From Brevundimonas naejangsanensis (lineage in GTDB: Bacteria > Pseudomonadota > Alphaproteobacteria > Caulobacterales > Caulobacteraceae), in the NCBI RefSeq assembly GCF_003627995.1, contig NZ_CP032707.1:2408501-2472500 (forward strand): a stretch of DNA of 64,000 bases, written 5' to 3'. The notes beneath the pieces are model-generated. The model was not told the origin of the DNA, ran no database searches, and worked only from the letters and a program-made list of their open reading frames with translations. The position numbers and the translations under genes were made by a program. Shown here piece after piece: positions 1 through 11,730 of the stretch (within the stretch, counting starts at the first letter, position 1; every line of letters begins with the position of its first letter).

Positions 1-732
1 GGCGGTGGGGCCGGGGCCTTCGAAGCCGCCGACGTACATGAAGACCTGAGCAGGCAGGTCGCGGTGGGTGCGGGCGTAGTCCGCCTCCATCTTCATCATG
101 TGACGCTTGTCGTACCAGAAGGAGGGGCTGCCCAGCACATAGCCGCCGAACATCGTCGGATCGGTGAACATGATCTGGGCGCCCAGCAGACCGCCGTAGG
201 AATGGCCCAGCAGAACGCGACGGGCCGGATCGGTCCGGAACTTCTGGTCCACGAAGGGCAGGGCCTGGGTCTTCAGATAGGCCTGATAGGCCGCTCCGCC
301 GCCGTGCACTGCGTCGCCCGAACTGCGCGGGCCGTTCGGCGTCGGGGTGTAGTCGCGGCGGCGGCTGTCGGCGCCGCCGTCGCCTCTGGCGTAGGACAGG
401 CCGACCAGGATGAACTCCTCGATCACCGGACCGTCCAGATTCACGCGCCGCGCGATCTGGCGGATGATGGGGAAGGCGTAGTCGGCGTCGGTGACATAGA
501 GGACCGGATAGCGCCGGTTCGGCTCGGCCTCGTAGCTGGCGGGCAGGCTGACGAAGACCTCGTAGTCACGGCCCGAGACCGGATCAGGCACGCTCCAGAC
601 CTGGGTGCCCTGCAGCACATAGGGCGCGCCCTCGGCGGTGGATTCGGCCGTTGTACGGGCGTCCGCCCGCTCGCCGCAGCCCGCGGCGAGGCTCGCCGCC
701 ACCAGCATCGTCGCCAGTCCCAATGCCCGCAT
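1..732 (-). CDS. Alpha/beta hydrolase lipoprotein, esterase (PF00756) family, 3' end outside window
   Basis: The minus-strand frame opens at an ATG (730-732) and stays open for 244 codons to the window edge, so the C-terminus is missing. The N-terminus is a lipoprotein signal (MRAL..., then LAAGC near residue 19). The body has the esterase-D/enterochelin-esterase pattern: YPVLYVTDAD at about 75-85, EEFILVGLSYARG at about 105-117, and the nucleophile elbow GHSYGG at about 180. The catalytic Asp/His part lies partly outside. Members hydrolyse short esters or siderophore esters on the envelope side; the substrate here is unknown. Confident on fold, weak on substrate. Confidence 0.85.
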   Translation of the reverse strand, partial: MRALGLATMLVAASLAAGCGERADARTTAESTAEGAPYVLQGTQVWSVPDPVSGRDYEVFVSLPASYEAEPNRRYPVLYVTDADYAFPIIRQIARRVNLDGPVIEEFILVGLSYARGDGGADSRRRDYTPTPNGPRSSGDAVHGGGAAYQAYLKTQALPFVDQKFRTDPARRVLLGHSYGGLLGAQIMFTDPTMFGGYVLGSPSFWYDKRHMMKMEADYARTHRDLPAQVFMYVGGFEGPGPTA

Positions 733-796
733 GGTAGCCCCCTCAAGCTTCACCTTGAGGGCAGGGTTCAGGGCAAATGCGGCGCGGAAAGGGCGG

Positions 797-1408
797 TCAG
801 GCGTAGTTGAAGCTGATCGAGATGCGCTGTTCCTCGGCGCGGTTGGCGGGCACCTCGTGGCGCAGCCAGCTTTCCCACATCAGCACCGTGCCGGGCGCGG
901 GCTTCAGATAGACGAAGGGCTGTTCCGCTTCGCCGGCCTCCGGCGTCAGGCCGGGGCGGGCCATCATCATGGCCAGGCGCGGGTCCTCGATCTTCAGCGA
1001 AGAGGCGCCGTCGGGTACGTGGATGTAGATGGTGCCGGACAGGACGGCGTGCGGGTGGATATGGCCGGTGTGGCCGCCGCCGGGCATCAGGACATTGACC
1101 CACAGATTGTCGAGCTGGAGCTTCTTGGCCAGATCGAAATTCAGAGCCTTGGCGAAGGTTGCCGCGTGCTTGTCCAGCAGGCGCTTCAGCGCCGCGAACT
1201 CGGGAAACCGCTGCGGCAGGTCGTTGATCGAGCCGTAGGAGGTGTAGCCCGGATAGTGGTTGGCCCGGCACCATTCGATGCCGGCCTCGTCCTCCTCGGC
1301 CATGACCAGGCAGAGGTCGAGCAGTTCCTCGTTCAGTTCGGGCCAGCCGCGCGTCTGGGCGAGGGAGGCTTCATAGACCTGGGTGGCGAAGAGGGAGCGC
1401 AGGGACAT
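797..1408 (-). CDS. 2OG-Fe(II) oxygenase-like protein, TIGR02466/PF13759 type
   Basis: 203 aa beginning MSLRSLFATQVYEASL; the open frame extends further upstream but that part is low-complexity and overlaps a perfect hairpin, so ATG 1406-1408 is chosen. The double-stranded beta-helix signature is visible: VNVLMPGGGHTGHIHPHAVLSG (about 95-115) supplies the first metal-ligand region. Near the C-terminus WLRHEVPANRAEEQRISISFN gives the distal His and a candidate 2-oxoglutarate-binding Arg. The family is predicted to be soluble non-haem iron dioxygenases of unknown substrate. It lies downstream of the TrmN6-like gene on the same strand, separated by a 19-bp perfect hairpin. Confidence 0.8.
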   Translation of the reverse strand: MSLRSLFATQVYEASLAQTRGWPELNEELLDLCLVMAEEDEAGIEWCRANHYPGYTSYGSINDLPQRFPEFAALKRLLDKHAATFAKALNFDLAKKLQLDNLWVNVLMPGGGHTGHIHPHAVLSGTIYIHVPDGASSLKIEDPRLAMMMARPGLTPEAGEAEQPFVYLKPAPGTVLMWESWLRHEVPANRAEEQRISISFNYA

Positions 1409-1462
1409 GGGGCGAAATAACGCGTCCGGTTTGGCGCGAGAAGCAAAAACGAAGGAAGGCAG

Positions 1463-1503
1463 GCCGACCTCTCCCTCCCCGTCACGGGGAGGGAGAGGTC
1501 GGC
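1463..1503. terminator. Perfect 19-bp hairpin between the TrmN6-like and oxygenase genes
   Basis: Arms 1463-1481 and 1485-1503 are exact reverse complements around a 3-nt loop (tca). It begins 3 nt beyond the stop codon of the upstream minus-strand gene. On the minus strand a short T run appears only some 14 nt later, so it may be a terminator or a mobile palindrome rather than a textbook rho-independent terminator. Confidence 0.6.
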
Positions 1504-1505
1504 GT

Positions 1506-2285
1506 TCAGAACCCCAACCCCGCCTCGCCGCGCAGGATCGCCTCGGCCTCCGGGCTGTGCTTGGCGTCGGAACGGTCGTGCAGCACCAGGGCGGGCAGCA
1601 GGCGCAGCGGCGCCTTGCCGGTCTTGATCGCCTGGACCAGCACCCGCTTGGCCGGCTGGTCCGCATAGGGCTGGATCGGTCGGATGGCGAAGGAGCCGGC
1701 CTTGGGCGACAGCAGCGACAAGATGTCCGCCAGGCGGTCGGCGCGGTGGATGATGACGATGCGGCCGCCTTCGCGTACCGCCTTCAGCAGGAAGCCGGCC
1801 CAGGCCGTCAGGCCGTCGTCAGCCATCCAGGCCCCGCGCTTGCCTTCGGCCGGGGCGCGCAGGGCGCCGGGATCGTCGAAGAAGGGCGGGTTGCTGACCG
1901 CCCAGTCGAAGGGCGGCAGGTCCAGGGCCCGAAAGCCGCGCGCCACGTCGCCGTCCAGGATGGTCGTGCGGGCCTCGGCGCCGTTCAGGGCGGCGTTCTG
2001 GCGGGCCAGGGCGGCGGCGGCGGCGTCGCGCTCCAGTCCGGTCAGGAGGACGCCGGGGCGCCGGGCAGCGACCTGCATCAGCACGGCGCCCGCGCCGCAG
2101 CCGGCCTCGATCAGCCGCTCGCCGGGGCGCGCCTCGACGGCGGCAGCCAGCAGGGCGGCGTCCATCCCCGCGCGATAGCCCTTGGCCGGTTGGCGCAGAC
2201 GCACGCGTCCGCCCAGCAGGGTGCATTCCGCGACGTCGGCGACGCAGGCGGCGAGGGAGGCGGGGGCGGACTCGTCTTGACCCAT
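1506..2285 (-). CDS. TrmN6-like SAM methyltransferase (tRNA1(Val) A37 N6 type)
   Basis: 259 aa from MGQDES (an upstream in-frame start at 2342 is possible). The class I methyltransferase signature is present: LIEAGCGAGAVLMQ (motif I, about 77-90), acidic LERD (motif II), and SNPPFF (about 150), the NPPF/Y motif of enzymes that methylate an exocyclic base amine. This matches COG4123, whose E. coli member YfiC/TrmN6 makes m6A37 in tRNA1(Val). The divergent neighbour is a polyprenyl diphosphate synthase 86 bp away. Target base is inferred from the family. Confidence 0.8.
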   Translation of the reverse strand: MGQDESAPASLAACVADVAECTLLGGRVRLRQPAKGYRAGMDAALLAAAVEARPGERLIEAGCGAGAVLMQVAARRPGVLLTGLERDAAAAALARQNAALNGAEARTTILDGDVARGFRALDLPPFDWAVSNPPFFDDPGALRAPAEGKRGAWMADDGLTAWAGFLLKAVREGGRIVIIHRADRLADILSLLSPKAGSFAIRPIQPYADQPAKRVLVQAIKTGKAPLRLLPALVLHDRSDAKHSPEAEAILRGEAGLGF

Positions 2286-2371
2286 CATGGCGCCGCCACC
2301 ATTGTGCGCCGCGTCGCGTTCGGGCAAGCGGATGCGCATCAAATCCGGGCGAATCTCCCCCTTCGCCCCCA

Positions 2372-3406
2372 GTGTTGAAAGAGATTTTCGTGGACGCAGC
2401 TCTCGCCGTCGCTTCCCGCCCCAAGGGCGATGTGGAGGCCCTTGTTCGTCTCGCCAAGGACGACATGGCGGCGGTCGACGCCCTGATCATCGCCCGCATG
2501 CAGTCCGACGTGCCCGTGATCCCCCTGCTGGCCGAGCATCTGGTGTCGGCGGGCGGCAAGCGCCTGCGGCCGCTGCTGACGGTCGCCGCCGCGCGCGCGG
2601 TCGGCCAGGCGGACGACATCGAGGGGCCCAAGAAGCTGGCCGCCTCGGTCGAGTTCATCCACACCGCCACCCTGCTGCACGACGACATCGTCGACGGCTC
2701 GGAAATGCGCCGGGGCAAGGTCGCGGCGCACCTGATCTGGGGCGCGGCCTCATCGGTGCTGGTCGGCGACTTCCTGTTCGCCCGCGCTTTCGAGCTGATG
2801 GTCGAGACGGATTCCCTGCGCGCCCTGGGCATCCTGGCCACGGCCTCGGCCGTGATCGCCGAGGGCGAGGTGCTGCAGCTGACGCGCGCCCATGACCTGA
2901 ACCTGGACCTGGACACCTATCTGCAGATCATTCGCGCCAAGACGGCCGAGCTGTTCGCCGCCGCCGCCGAATCCGGCGCGGTCGGGGCGGGCGCGACGGA
3001 CGCGCAGGTCGCGGCCCTGCGCGACTACGGCATGGCCCTGGGCATCGCCTTCCAGCTGGCGGACGACGCCCTGGACTATGGCGGCGCGACCGAGACCCTG
3101 GGCAAGAATGCGGGCGACGACTTCAACGAGGGCAAGGCCACCCTGCCGCTGCTGCTGGCCGTCCAGCGCACCAAGGGGACCGAGGACCTCTTCTGGGACC
3201 GCGTCATCACCAAGGGCGACCGCCAGCCCGAGGATTTCGAACGGGCCCGCCAACTGATCCTGAGCAGCGGCGCCTTAGCCGCCACGCTCGACACCGCGGG
3301 GGACTATGCCGACCGGGCCAAGGCGGCGTTGCAGGTCCTGCCTGCCGGCCCCTGGCGCTCGGCGCTGGAAGACCTGGCCGATTTCGCCGTCAGCCGGGCG
3401 ACCTGA
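2372..3406 (+). CDS. ispB: All-trans polyprenyl diphosphate synthase (octa/decaprenyl)
   Basis: About 344 aa. It elongates farnesyl diphosphate with isopentenyl diphosphate to make the ubiquinone side chain. Both aspartate-rich motifs are visible: LLHDDIVDGSEMRRG (about 106-120, first DDxxD) and FQLADDALDY (about 231-240, second), plus GGKRLRPLL near residue 65. The frame begins with adjacent GTG (2372) and TTG (2375); neither has a strong Shine-Dalgarno, so the exact start is uncertain. Its TGA overlaps the ATG of the next gene by one base. The chain length made cannot be read from sequence. Confidence 0.92.
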   Translation: MLKEIFVDAALAVASRPKGDVEALVRLAKDDMAAVDALIIARMQSDVPVIPLLAEHLVSAGGKRLRPLLTVAAARAVGQADDIEGPKKLAASVEFIHTATLLHDDIVDGSEMRRGKVAAHLIWGAASSVLVGDFLFARAFELMVETDSLRALGILATASAVIAEGEVLQLTRAHDLNLDLDTYLQIIRAKTAELFAAAAESGAVGAGATDAQVAALRDYGMALGIAFQLADDALDYGGATETLGKNAGDDFNEGKATLPLLLAVQRTKGTEDLFWDRVITKGDRQPEDFERARQLILSSGALAATLDTAGDYADRAKAALQVLPAGPWRSALEDLADFAVSRAT

Positions 3407-3822
3407 TGCTGGCGGCTCTGCTCGTCGCTGGGCAAGTAGCCGCGCAGGAGCCGCCGCGCTTCACCATGACGCCTGAAGCTGGCGACGCCCTGACGGCGGA
3501 GCTGTTCCGGCTGGAGCCCTCGAACGTCGATGCGCAGGTTGCATCCCTGCTGGATGGCGGGCGTGATCAGCAGAGCGGGGAAGTGGTGGCGGTGCGGTCG
3601 CCCGACGGGCTGAACATGGCCTATCGTGAGGGTACGCTGCCTTACGGACCGATCGTTCTCTATGCCGGATCAGAGGTGGAGTGGCAGCCGGACTCCATCT
3701 GCCGCATGACCCGCGATCCAGAAGGCGTTGTCGATAATTCCGAGCGCGCGGCGCGGTGGTGTCTCAGCTTCGTGATGCGATGGGCGCCGACGGTGGTTAT
3801 CCCGCCGGCGCCGGTTCACTAG
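3406..3822 (+). CDS. Small exported hypothetical protein
   Basis: 138 aa, start codon overlapping the ispB stop (TGATG), which suggests translational coupling. The N-terminus MLAALLVAGQVAAQ looks like a signal peptide cleaved after AAQ. The mature part (about 125 aa) has two cysteines that could form a disulphide (SICRM and ARWCLSF). No family recognised. A link to isoprenoid synthesis is suggested by the overlap only. Confidence 0.6.
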   Translation: MLAALLVAGQVAAQEPPRFTMTPEAGDALTAELFRLEPSNVDAQVASLLDGGRDQQSGEVVAVRSPDGLNMAYREGTLPYGPIVLYAGSEVEWQPDSICRMTRDPEGVVDNSERAARWCLSFVMRWAPTVVIPPAPVH

Positions 3823-3843
3823 CGGCAGGCGAGATGAACTTCA

Positions 3844-3987
3844 CCCTTCCCACTCGATGGGGAAGGGGGCGGGGATGGGGTGAGCGCGAGACAGGTGGAG
3901 CGAGCGAGACGCGACGGCGTCTCCGAGACCTCATTCCAGACGGCCTGCCTACATCCCCGCCCAACCCTCCCCCATCGAGGGGGAGGG
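3844..3987. repeat. Nested palindromic intergenic element, G/C-rich family 1, copy A
   Basis: Two small hairpins flank the element: 3844-3867 (CCCTTCCC / GGGAAGGG arms) and 3965-3987 (CCCTCCCCC / GGGGGAGGG arms around ATCGA). The outer flanks (TCGATGGGGAAGGGGGCGGGG on the left; the complement of CCCCGCCCAACCCTCCCCCATCG on the right) are also complementary to each other, so the whole can fold as one long stem. It sits between two convergent genes. A related copy is at 24624-24774. Confidence 0.7.
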
Positions 3988-3999
3988 CTTGCAGAGTAT

Positions 4000-6679
<2,680 letters not shown>

Positions 6680-6698
6680 GCGGTCGCCTCGCAAGCGG

Positions 6699-6738
6699 GG
6701 CTGGAAAGCTTGACCGGCAAGGCTTTCCAGCCTTGCCG
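6699..6738. promoter_or_regulatory. Two mutually exclusive hairpins upstream of mreB
   Basis: Arms 6699-6709 and 6722-6732 form an 11-bp perfect stem (GGCTGGAAAGC). A second stem, GGCAAGG (6717-6723) with CCTTGCC (6731-6737), overlaps the right arm, so only one can form at a time. No U run follows, so this is not a standard terminator. It lies 20 nt after the GST stop and about 190 nt before mreB. Confidence 0.45.
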
Positions 6739-6920
6739 TGACAAGCCTGTGATCGAGGCGTCATAGGCGCTTGCAATCGCCGCGTCATGAGGGCAAACGG
6801 GCCTGTAGTCGGCTAGGCGAAGACGGTCAGGACAGCTTTGCGCCCGCGTGGAGCAGGGGAAGGGCGTCGCCGGAGCGGACGAATAAAACTCACGCCCTTG
6901 CAGGCCCGAACAAGCGGTAA

Positions 6921-7970
<1,050 letters not shown>

Positions 7971-8082
7971 GGCTGTAGCCTGTCGCCGGCCGACTTCTCG
8001 GGGGCGCGGTTCGTGCGATAGGCTTTCACCCGCCGGCGGACGCTGATCCGCCGGTCCCGATTCTCTAGCAGGAAGGCTGGCC

Positions 8083-9173
8083 GTGGCGTTTCGCGACGGA
8101 CCGTTCGAGAATCTGAAGGTGCCGCTGGCCTGGACGGCCGCGGTCACGGTGGTCGTCGGCGTCGTCGCCGCCGTCATGCTTCTGCTCGCCGATCGCCGAC
8201 ATTCGGCTGTCGATGAGTTGGAGCCCGCGCGTGCGGCCTTCGAGGTCGGTGCGGGGACCGCTGGCGGCGTGCTGGCCGCGCCCGTCCGCTGGACCGGCGG
8301 CGCCATCGACTATGTGAAGGGTTATTTCTTCGCTGTTTCCGAGAACCGCAGGCTGCGTCACGAACTGGTCGAGATGCGGGCCTGGCGCGACGAGGCCCTG
8401 GCGCTGAAGAACGTCAACGCCCGCTATGAACAGATGCTGGGCGTGCAGACCGAGCCGCCCGTGCCCATGGCGACCGGCCGGGCCATCACCGACGCGCGCG
8501 GCCCCTTCGCCCGGTCTCGCTTGCTGAACGTCGGCGGCGCCAAGGGCGTGCGCATCGGCAATCCGGTGCTTAGCGAGCACGGCGTGGTCGGCCGCATCGC
8601 CGGCGTCTCGCCGGGGATCAGCCGCATGGTCCTGCTGACCGACGTGGCGTCGCGCGTGCCGGTCCTGATCGAGCGCACCGATGCGCGGGCCATGTTGACC
8701 GGCGACGGCAGCCCCAGCCCGCGTCTGGATTATGTGCGAGGCGCCGGGGCGGTGCAGGCGGGCGACCGCGTCCTGACCTCGGGCGACGGCGGCGGATTCC
8801 CGCGCGGCCTGCCGGTCGGCGTCGTGGCCAAGGGCGTCGACGGCTCCTGGCGGGTCAAACTCTACAGCGACCGGACGGCCATCGATTATGTCCGCGTGGT
8901 GCTGTTCCAGGATTTCGGCCAACTGGCCGACCAGAACGCCCTGAACGCGCCGCCCCTGGCCAGTCTGAACACCGCGCCGCCGCCCAGCCCGGCCCAGGCC
9001 GCGGTCATCCAGGATGTGGCCACGCGCCGCGCCGCAGCGGCCGCGGCCGCCGCTGAACGTGTGCGCGCCGCCAACGCCGCCCCGCCGCCGGTCGCGCCTG
9101 CGCCCTCGGCTTCGGCGCCGCCTGCTCAGCCGGCGGCCCAGCCCGCCGCTTCTCCTGAGGGGGGGCCGGATGA
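8083..9173 (+). CDS. mreC: Cell-shape protein MreC, stop codon lost by an apparent -1 base at a G7 run
   Basis: GTG start behind AGGAAGG. One N-terminal membrane helix (about 14-37), a coiled-coil stretch (ENRRLRHELVEMRAWRDEALALK) and the periplasmic beta-domain with LLNVGGAKGVRIGNPVLSEHGVVG and LTSGDGGGFPRGLPVGVV are clear. The tail is Ala/Pro rich. As printed, the frame runs past the expected end with no stop, straight into the frame of mrdA. Adding one G to the run at 9159-9165 gives a TGA at 9171-9173 that overlaps the mreD ATG (ATGA). MreC scaffolds PBP2 and MreD in the periplasm. The end given assumes that correction. Confidence 0.88.
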
Positions 9174-9688
9174 GGCGCACGATCACGGTGCGTATGGTCG
9201 GTCCGATGCAGTGGATCGGCTATCCGGCGCTGATCGCTGCGGCCGCCACCGTCCTCTTCGCCATACCGCTGCGCCTGTTCGGCCTGCCGCTGCCCGAGCC
9301 GGTCTGGCCCTTGGTGCTGGCCTTCGCCTGGCCGCTGATCCGCCCGTCGATGCTGGCGCCGGCCGTCCTGTTCGTCCTGGGTCTTTTCCTCGACCTGTTC
9401 TGGGGTGGGGCGTTGGGCCTTTGGGCGATCAGCCTGCTGGCGGTTTACGGCGTCATCCTGCTGGCGGCCAAATTCCTGTCGGGCCAGGCGACCATCGTGC
9501 TGTTCGCCCTCTATGTGATTTCGACGGGGCTGGCCTTCACCGTGGCCTATGCGGTGACGCGCATGGATGCGGGCAATGGGCCCAGCCTGCTGGCCATGGC
9601 GGGGCAGGTGATTCCGACCTTGCTGCTGTTCCCGCTGGCGGACTGGCTGATCGAGCGGTTCGACGACGCGGACGTGCGATTCCGATGA
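9170..9688 (+). CDS. mreD: Rod shape-determining membrane protein MreD
   Basis: 172 aa from MRRTITVRMVGPMQWIGYP. The start is fixed by the ATGA overlap expected with mreC. Five to six hydrophobic helices are visible, including WPLVLAFAWPLIRPSMLAPAVLFVLGLFLDLFWG and LGLWAISLLAVYGVILL; the FxxGLxxDxxxG motif typical of MreD is present as FVLGLFLDLFWGG. An inner-membrane part of the elongasome bridging MreC, PBP2 and RodA. Its stop overlaps the mrdA ATG region. Confidence 0.92.
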   Translation: MRRTITVRMVGPMQWIGYPALIAAAATVLFAIPLRLFGLPLPEPVWPLVLAFAWPLIRPSMLAPAVLFVLGLFLDLFWGGALGLWAISLLAVYGVILLAAKFLSGQATIVLFALYVISTGLAFTVAYAVTRMDAGNGPSLLAMAGQVIPTLLLFPLADWLIERFDDADVRFR

Positions 9689-11730
9689 GCAGCGAACCGT
9701 CCATCTTCTTCTCCGACGTCAACGAGCGGCAGGGCTCATTCCTGCGCCGCACCCTTCTGCTGGGCGGTGGCGCGACGCTGGGCATCGTCGCCCTGACCGG
9801 CCGCCTGGCTCAGCTTCAGGTGGTCCAGGCCGAGGAATACGCCACCCTCGCGACCAACAACCAGTTCAACTTCCGCCTGGTCCCGCCGCCGCGCGGCCTG
9901 ATCAAGGACCGCAACGGCGTCGTCATCGCCGGCAATCGGCCCAGCTTCCGGGTCCTGGTCGTGCGCGACGAGACCAAGGACCTGGACCAGACGCTGGATC
10001 TGCTGGGCCAGTTGCTGCCCGACACGCTGGAGCGCCGCCGCACCATCATCCGCGAGGTCAACGCGGCTCCGCGCTTCTCTCCGGTTCCCGTCAAGAGCGA
10101 CCTGACCTGGGAGGAGTTCTCCCGGGTCAATTTGCACGCCGCCGAGCTGCCGGGCGTCATGGCCGACATGAACGAGGCCCGCTACTACCCCCACGGCGGG
10201 GCCTACGCCCATGTCGTCGGCTATGTGGCCAAGGTCTCGGACCGCGATGTGAAGGCCATCCGCGACAAGGGCGAGGATCCGCCCTCGATCCTGTTCAATC
10301 CCGGATTTCGGATTGGCCGACAAGGCATTGAAAAATCGTTAGATCTTGACCTCCGTGGCGTCGCTGGCGGCAACCGGGTCGAGGTGGACGCCCGTGGCCG
10401 CGTCGTGGCCGAGGACATCGCCGGATCGCGGCCGGCGGTGCAGGGGGCCGAGGTCGTGCTGACGCTGGACAACGACGTCCAGCAGCGCGCGCTGGAGGTC
10501 TTCGGCGAGGAGTCGGGCGGTTGCGTGGTCATGGACGTGCGCAACGGCGACATCCTGGCCATGGTGTCGTCGCCGTCGTTCGATCCCAACCTGTTCGTGT
10601 CGGGCGTGCCGTCCAAGGTCTATCGCGCCCTGGCTGACTATGAGCGCAAGCCCCTGCTAGACAAGGCCATCTACGGCACCTTCCCGCCGGGCTCGACCTT
10701 CAAGATGACGACGGCTCTGGCCTTCCTCGACGCCGGCATCGATCCTGCCGAGCGCGTCGTCTGCACCGGCGGTTATCGCTACGGCGGGCGCACCTTCCGT
10801 TGCTGGAAGCGCGGCGGGCACGGGGCGATGGACATGCACAACGCCATCAAGAACTCGTGCGACACCTACTTCTACCATCTGTCCAACCGGGCGGGCGTGG
10901 ACCGGATCGCGCGGGTGGCCGAGGATCTGGGCTATCATCAGACTTATGACATCGGCATCGCCGGCCAGTCCAAGGGGCTGATGCCGACGACGGCCTGGGT
11001 CAAGAAGGCGCGGCCGCGCGATCCCGTCTGGCATCCCGGCGAGACCCTGTCCGTGGCCATCGGACAGGGGGCGGTGGCGGCCACAGCCTTGCAGCAGGCG
11101 GTCATGGTGTCGCGCCTGGCCAACGGCCGAAAGGCGATCCGGCCTCGGCTGATCAAGTCGATCGGGGGCAAGGAGCAGCCCTCGGGCGGCGACGTGCCGG
11201 ACCTGCCGTTCAGCGACCAGCACCTGGACATTGTGCGCGCGGGCATGGCCGCCGTGGCCAACGACGTGACCGGCACCGCCTATCGCGCCTCGCAACTGGG
11301 CCTGGGCGACATCAAGATGGCCGGCAAGACCGGCACGGCCCAGTCGCGCGACTACAAGGCCGGGGAATCGCGCGGGCCGCGCAACGCCGTCTGGAGCCGT
11401 CGCGACCACGCCCTGTTCGTCGCCTTCGCTCCGCACGACGCGCCGCGCTACGCCATCGCCCTGATCATCCAGCACGCCCCGTCGGGCGGCTCGGCCGACG
11501 CCGCGCCGCGCGCCCGCGAGGTGATGAAGGTGGCCCTGCTGAAGGACCCCGAGATGCGCGCCCGCATCGAACGTCCCCTGCCGCCCGAGCCGACCGGCCC
11601 GATCAGCGAGGAGGAGGCCAATTTCGGCGCCGCCCCTGATGCGCCTGTCGACGAGGCTGCGCCGTCCGCCCGTCCGGCCCCCGCCGCATCCAGCGGGCCG
11701 CGCCCCTATCTGTCGGAGGAGCCGCGATGA
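9685..11730 (+). CDS. mrdA: Penicillin-binding protein 2, elongation-specific transpeptidase
   Basis: 681 aa. A membrane anchor at about 20-42 is followed by the pedestal domain (PPPRGLIKDRNGVVIAGN, about 70-87) and the transpeptidase domain with active-site Ser337 in STFK (337-340), SCD (KNSCDTYFYHLS) as the second motif and KTG at 548-550 (GKTGTAQ). A Pro/Ala-rich tail follows. It crosslinks new peptidoglycan along the sidewall with RodA. Start ATG is embedded in the end of mreD; the TGA overlaps rodA (ATGA). It shares the reading frame of mreC with no intervening stop as printed, discussed as a finding. Confidence 0.96.
   Translation: MSSEPSIFFSDVNERQGSFLRRTLLLGGGATLGIVALTGRLAQLQVVQAEEYATLATNNQFNFRLVPPPRGLIKDRNGVVIAGNRPSFRVLVVRDETKDLDQTLDLLGQLLPDTLERRRTIIREVNAAPRFSPVPVKSDLTWEEFSRVNLHAAELPGVMADMNEARYYPHGGAYAHVVGYVAKVSDRDVKAIRDKGEDPPSILFNPGFRIGRQGIEKSLDLDLRGVAGGNRVEVDARGRVVAEDIAGSRPAVQGAEVVLTLDNDVQQRALEVFGEESGGCVVMDVRNGDILAMVSSPSFDPNLFVSGVPSKVYRALADYERKPLLDKAIYGTFPPGSTFKMTTALAFLDAGIDPAERVVCTGGYRYGGRTFRCWKRGGHGAMDMHNAIKNSCDTYFYHLSNRAGVDRIARVAEDLGYHQTYDIGIAGQSKGLMPTTAWVKKARPRDPVWHPGETLSVAIGQGAVAATALQQAVMVSRLANGRKAIRPRLIKSIGGKEQPSGGDVPDLPFSDQHLDIVRAGMAAVANDVTGTAYRASQLGLGDIKMAGKTGTAQSRDYKAGESRGPRNAVWSRRDHALFVAFAPHDAPRYAIALIIQHAPSGGSADAAPRAREVMKVALLKDPEMRARIERPLPPEPTGPISEEEANFGAAPDAPVDEAAPSARPAPAASSGPRPYLSEEPR

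Noticed and set aside
441..746. 101-codon minus-strand frame at the window start
   Set aside because: Off-frame shadow of the esterase gene, which continues past the window edge in the correct frame.
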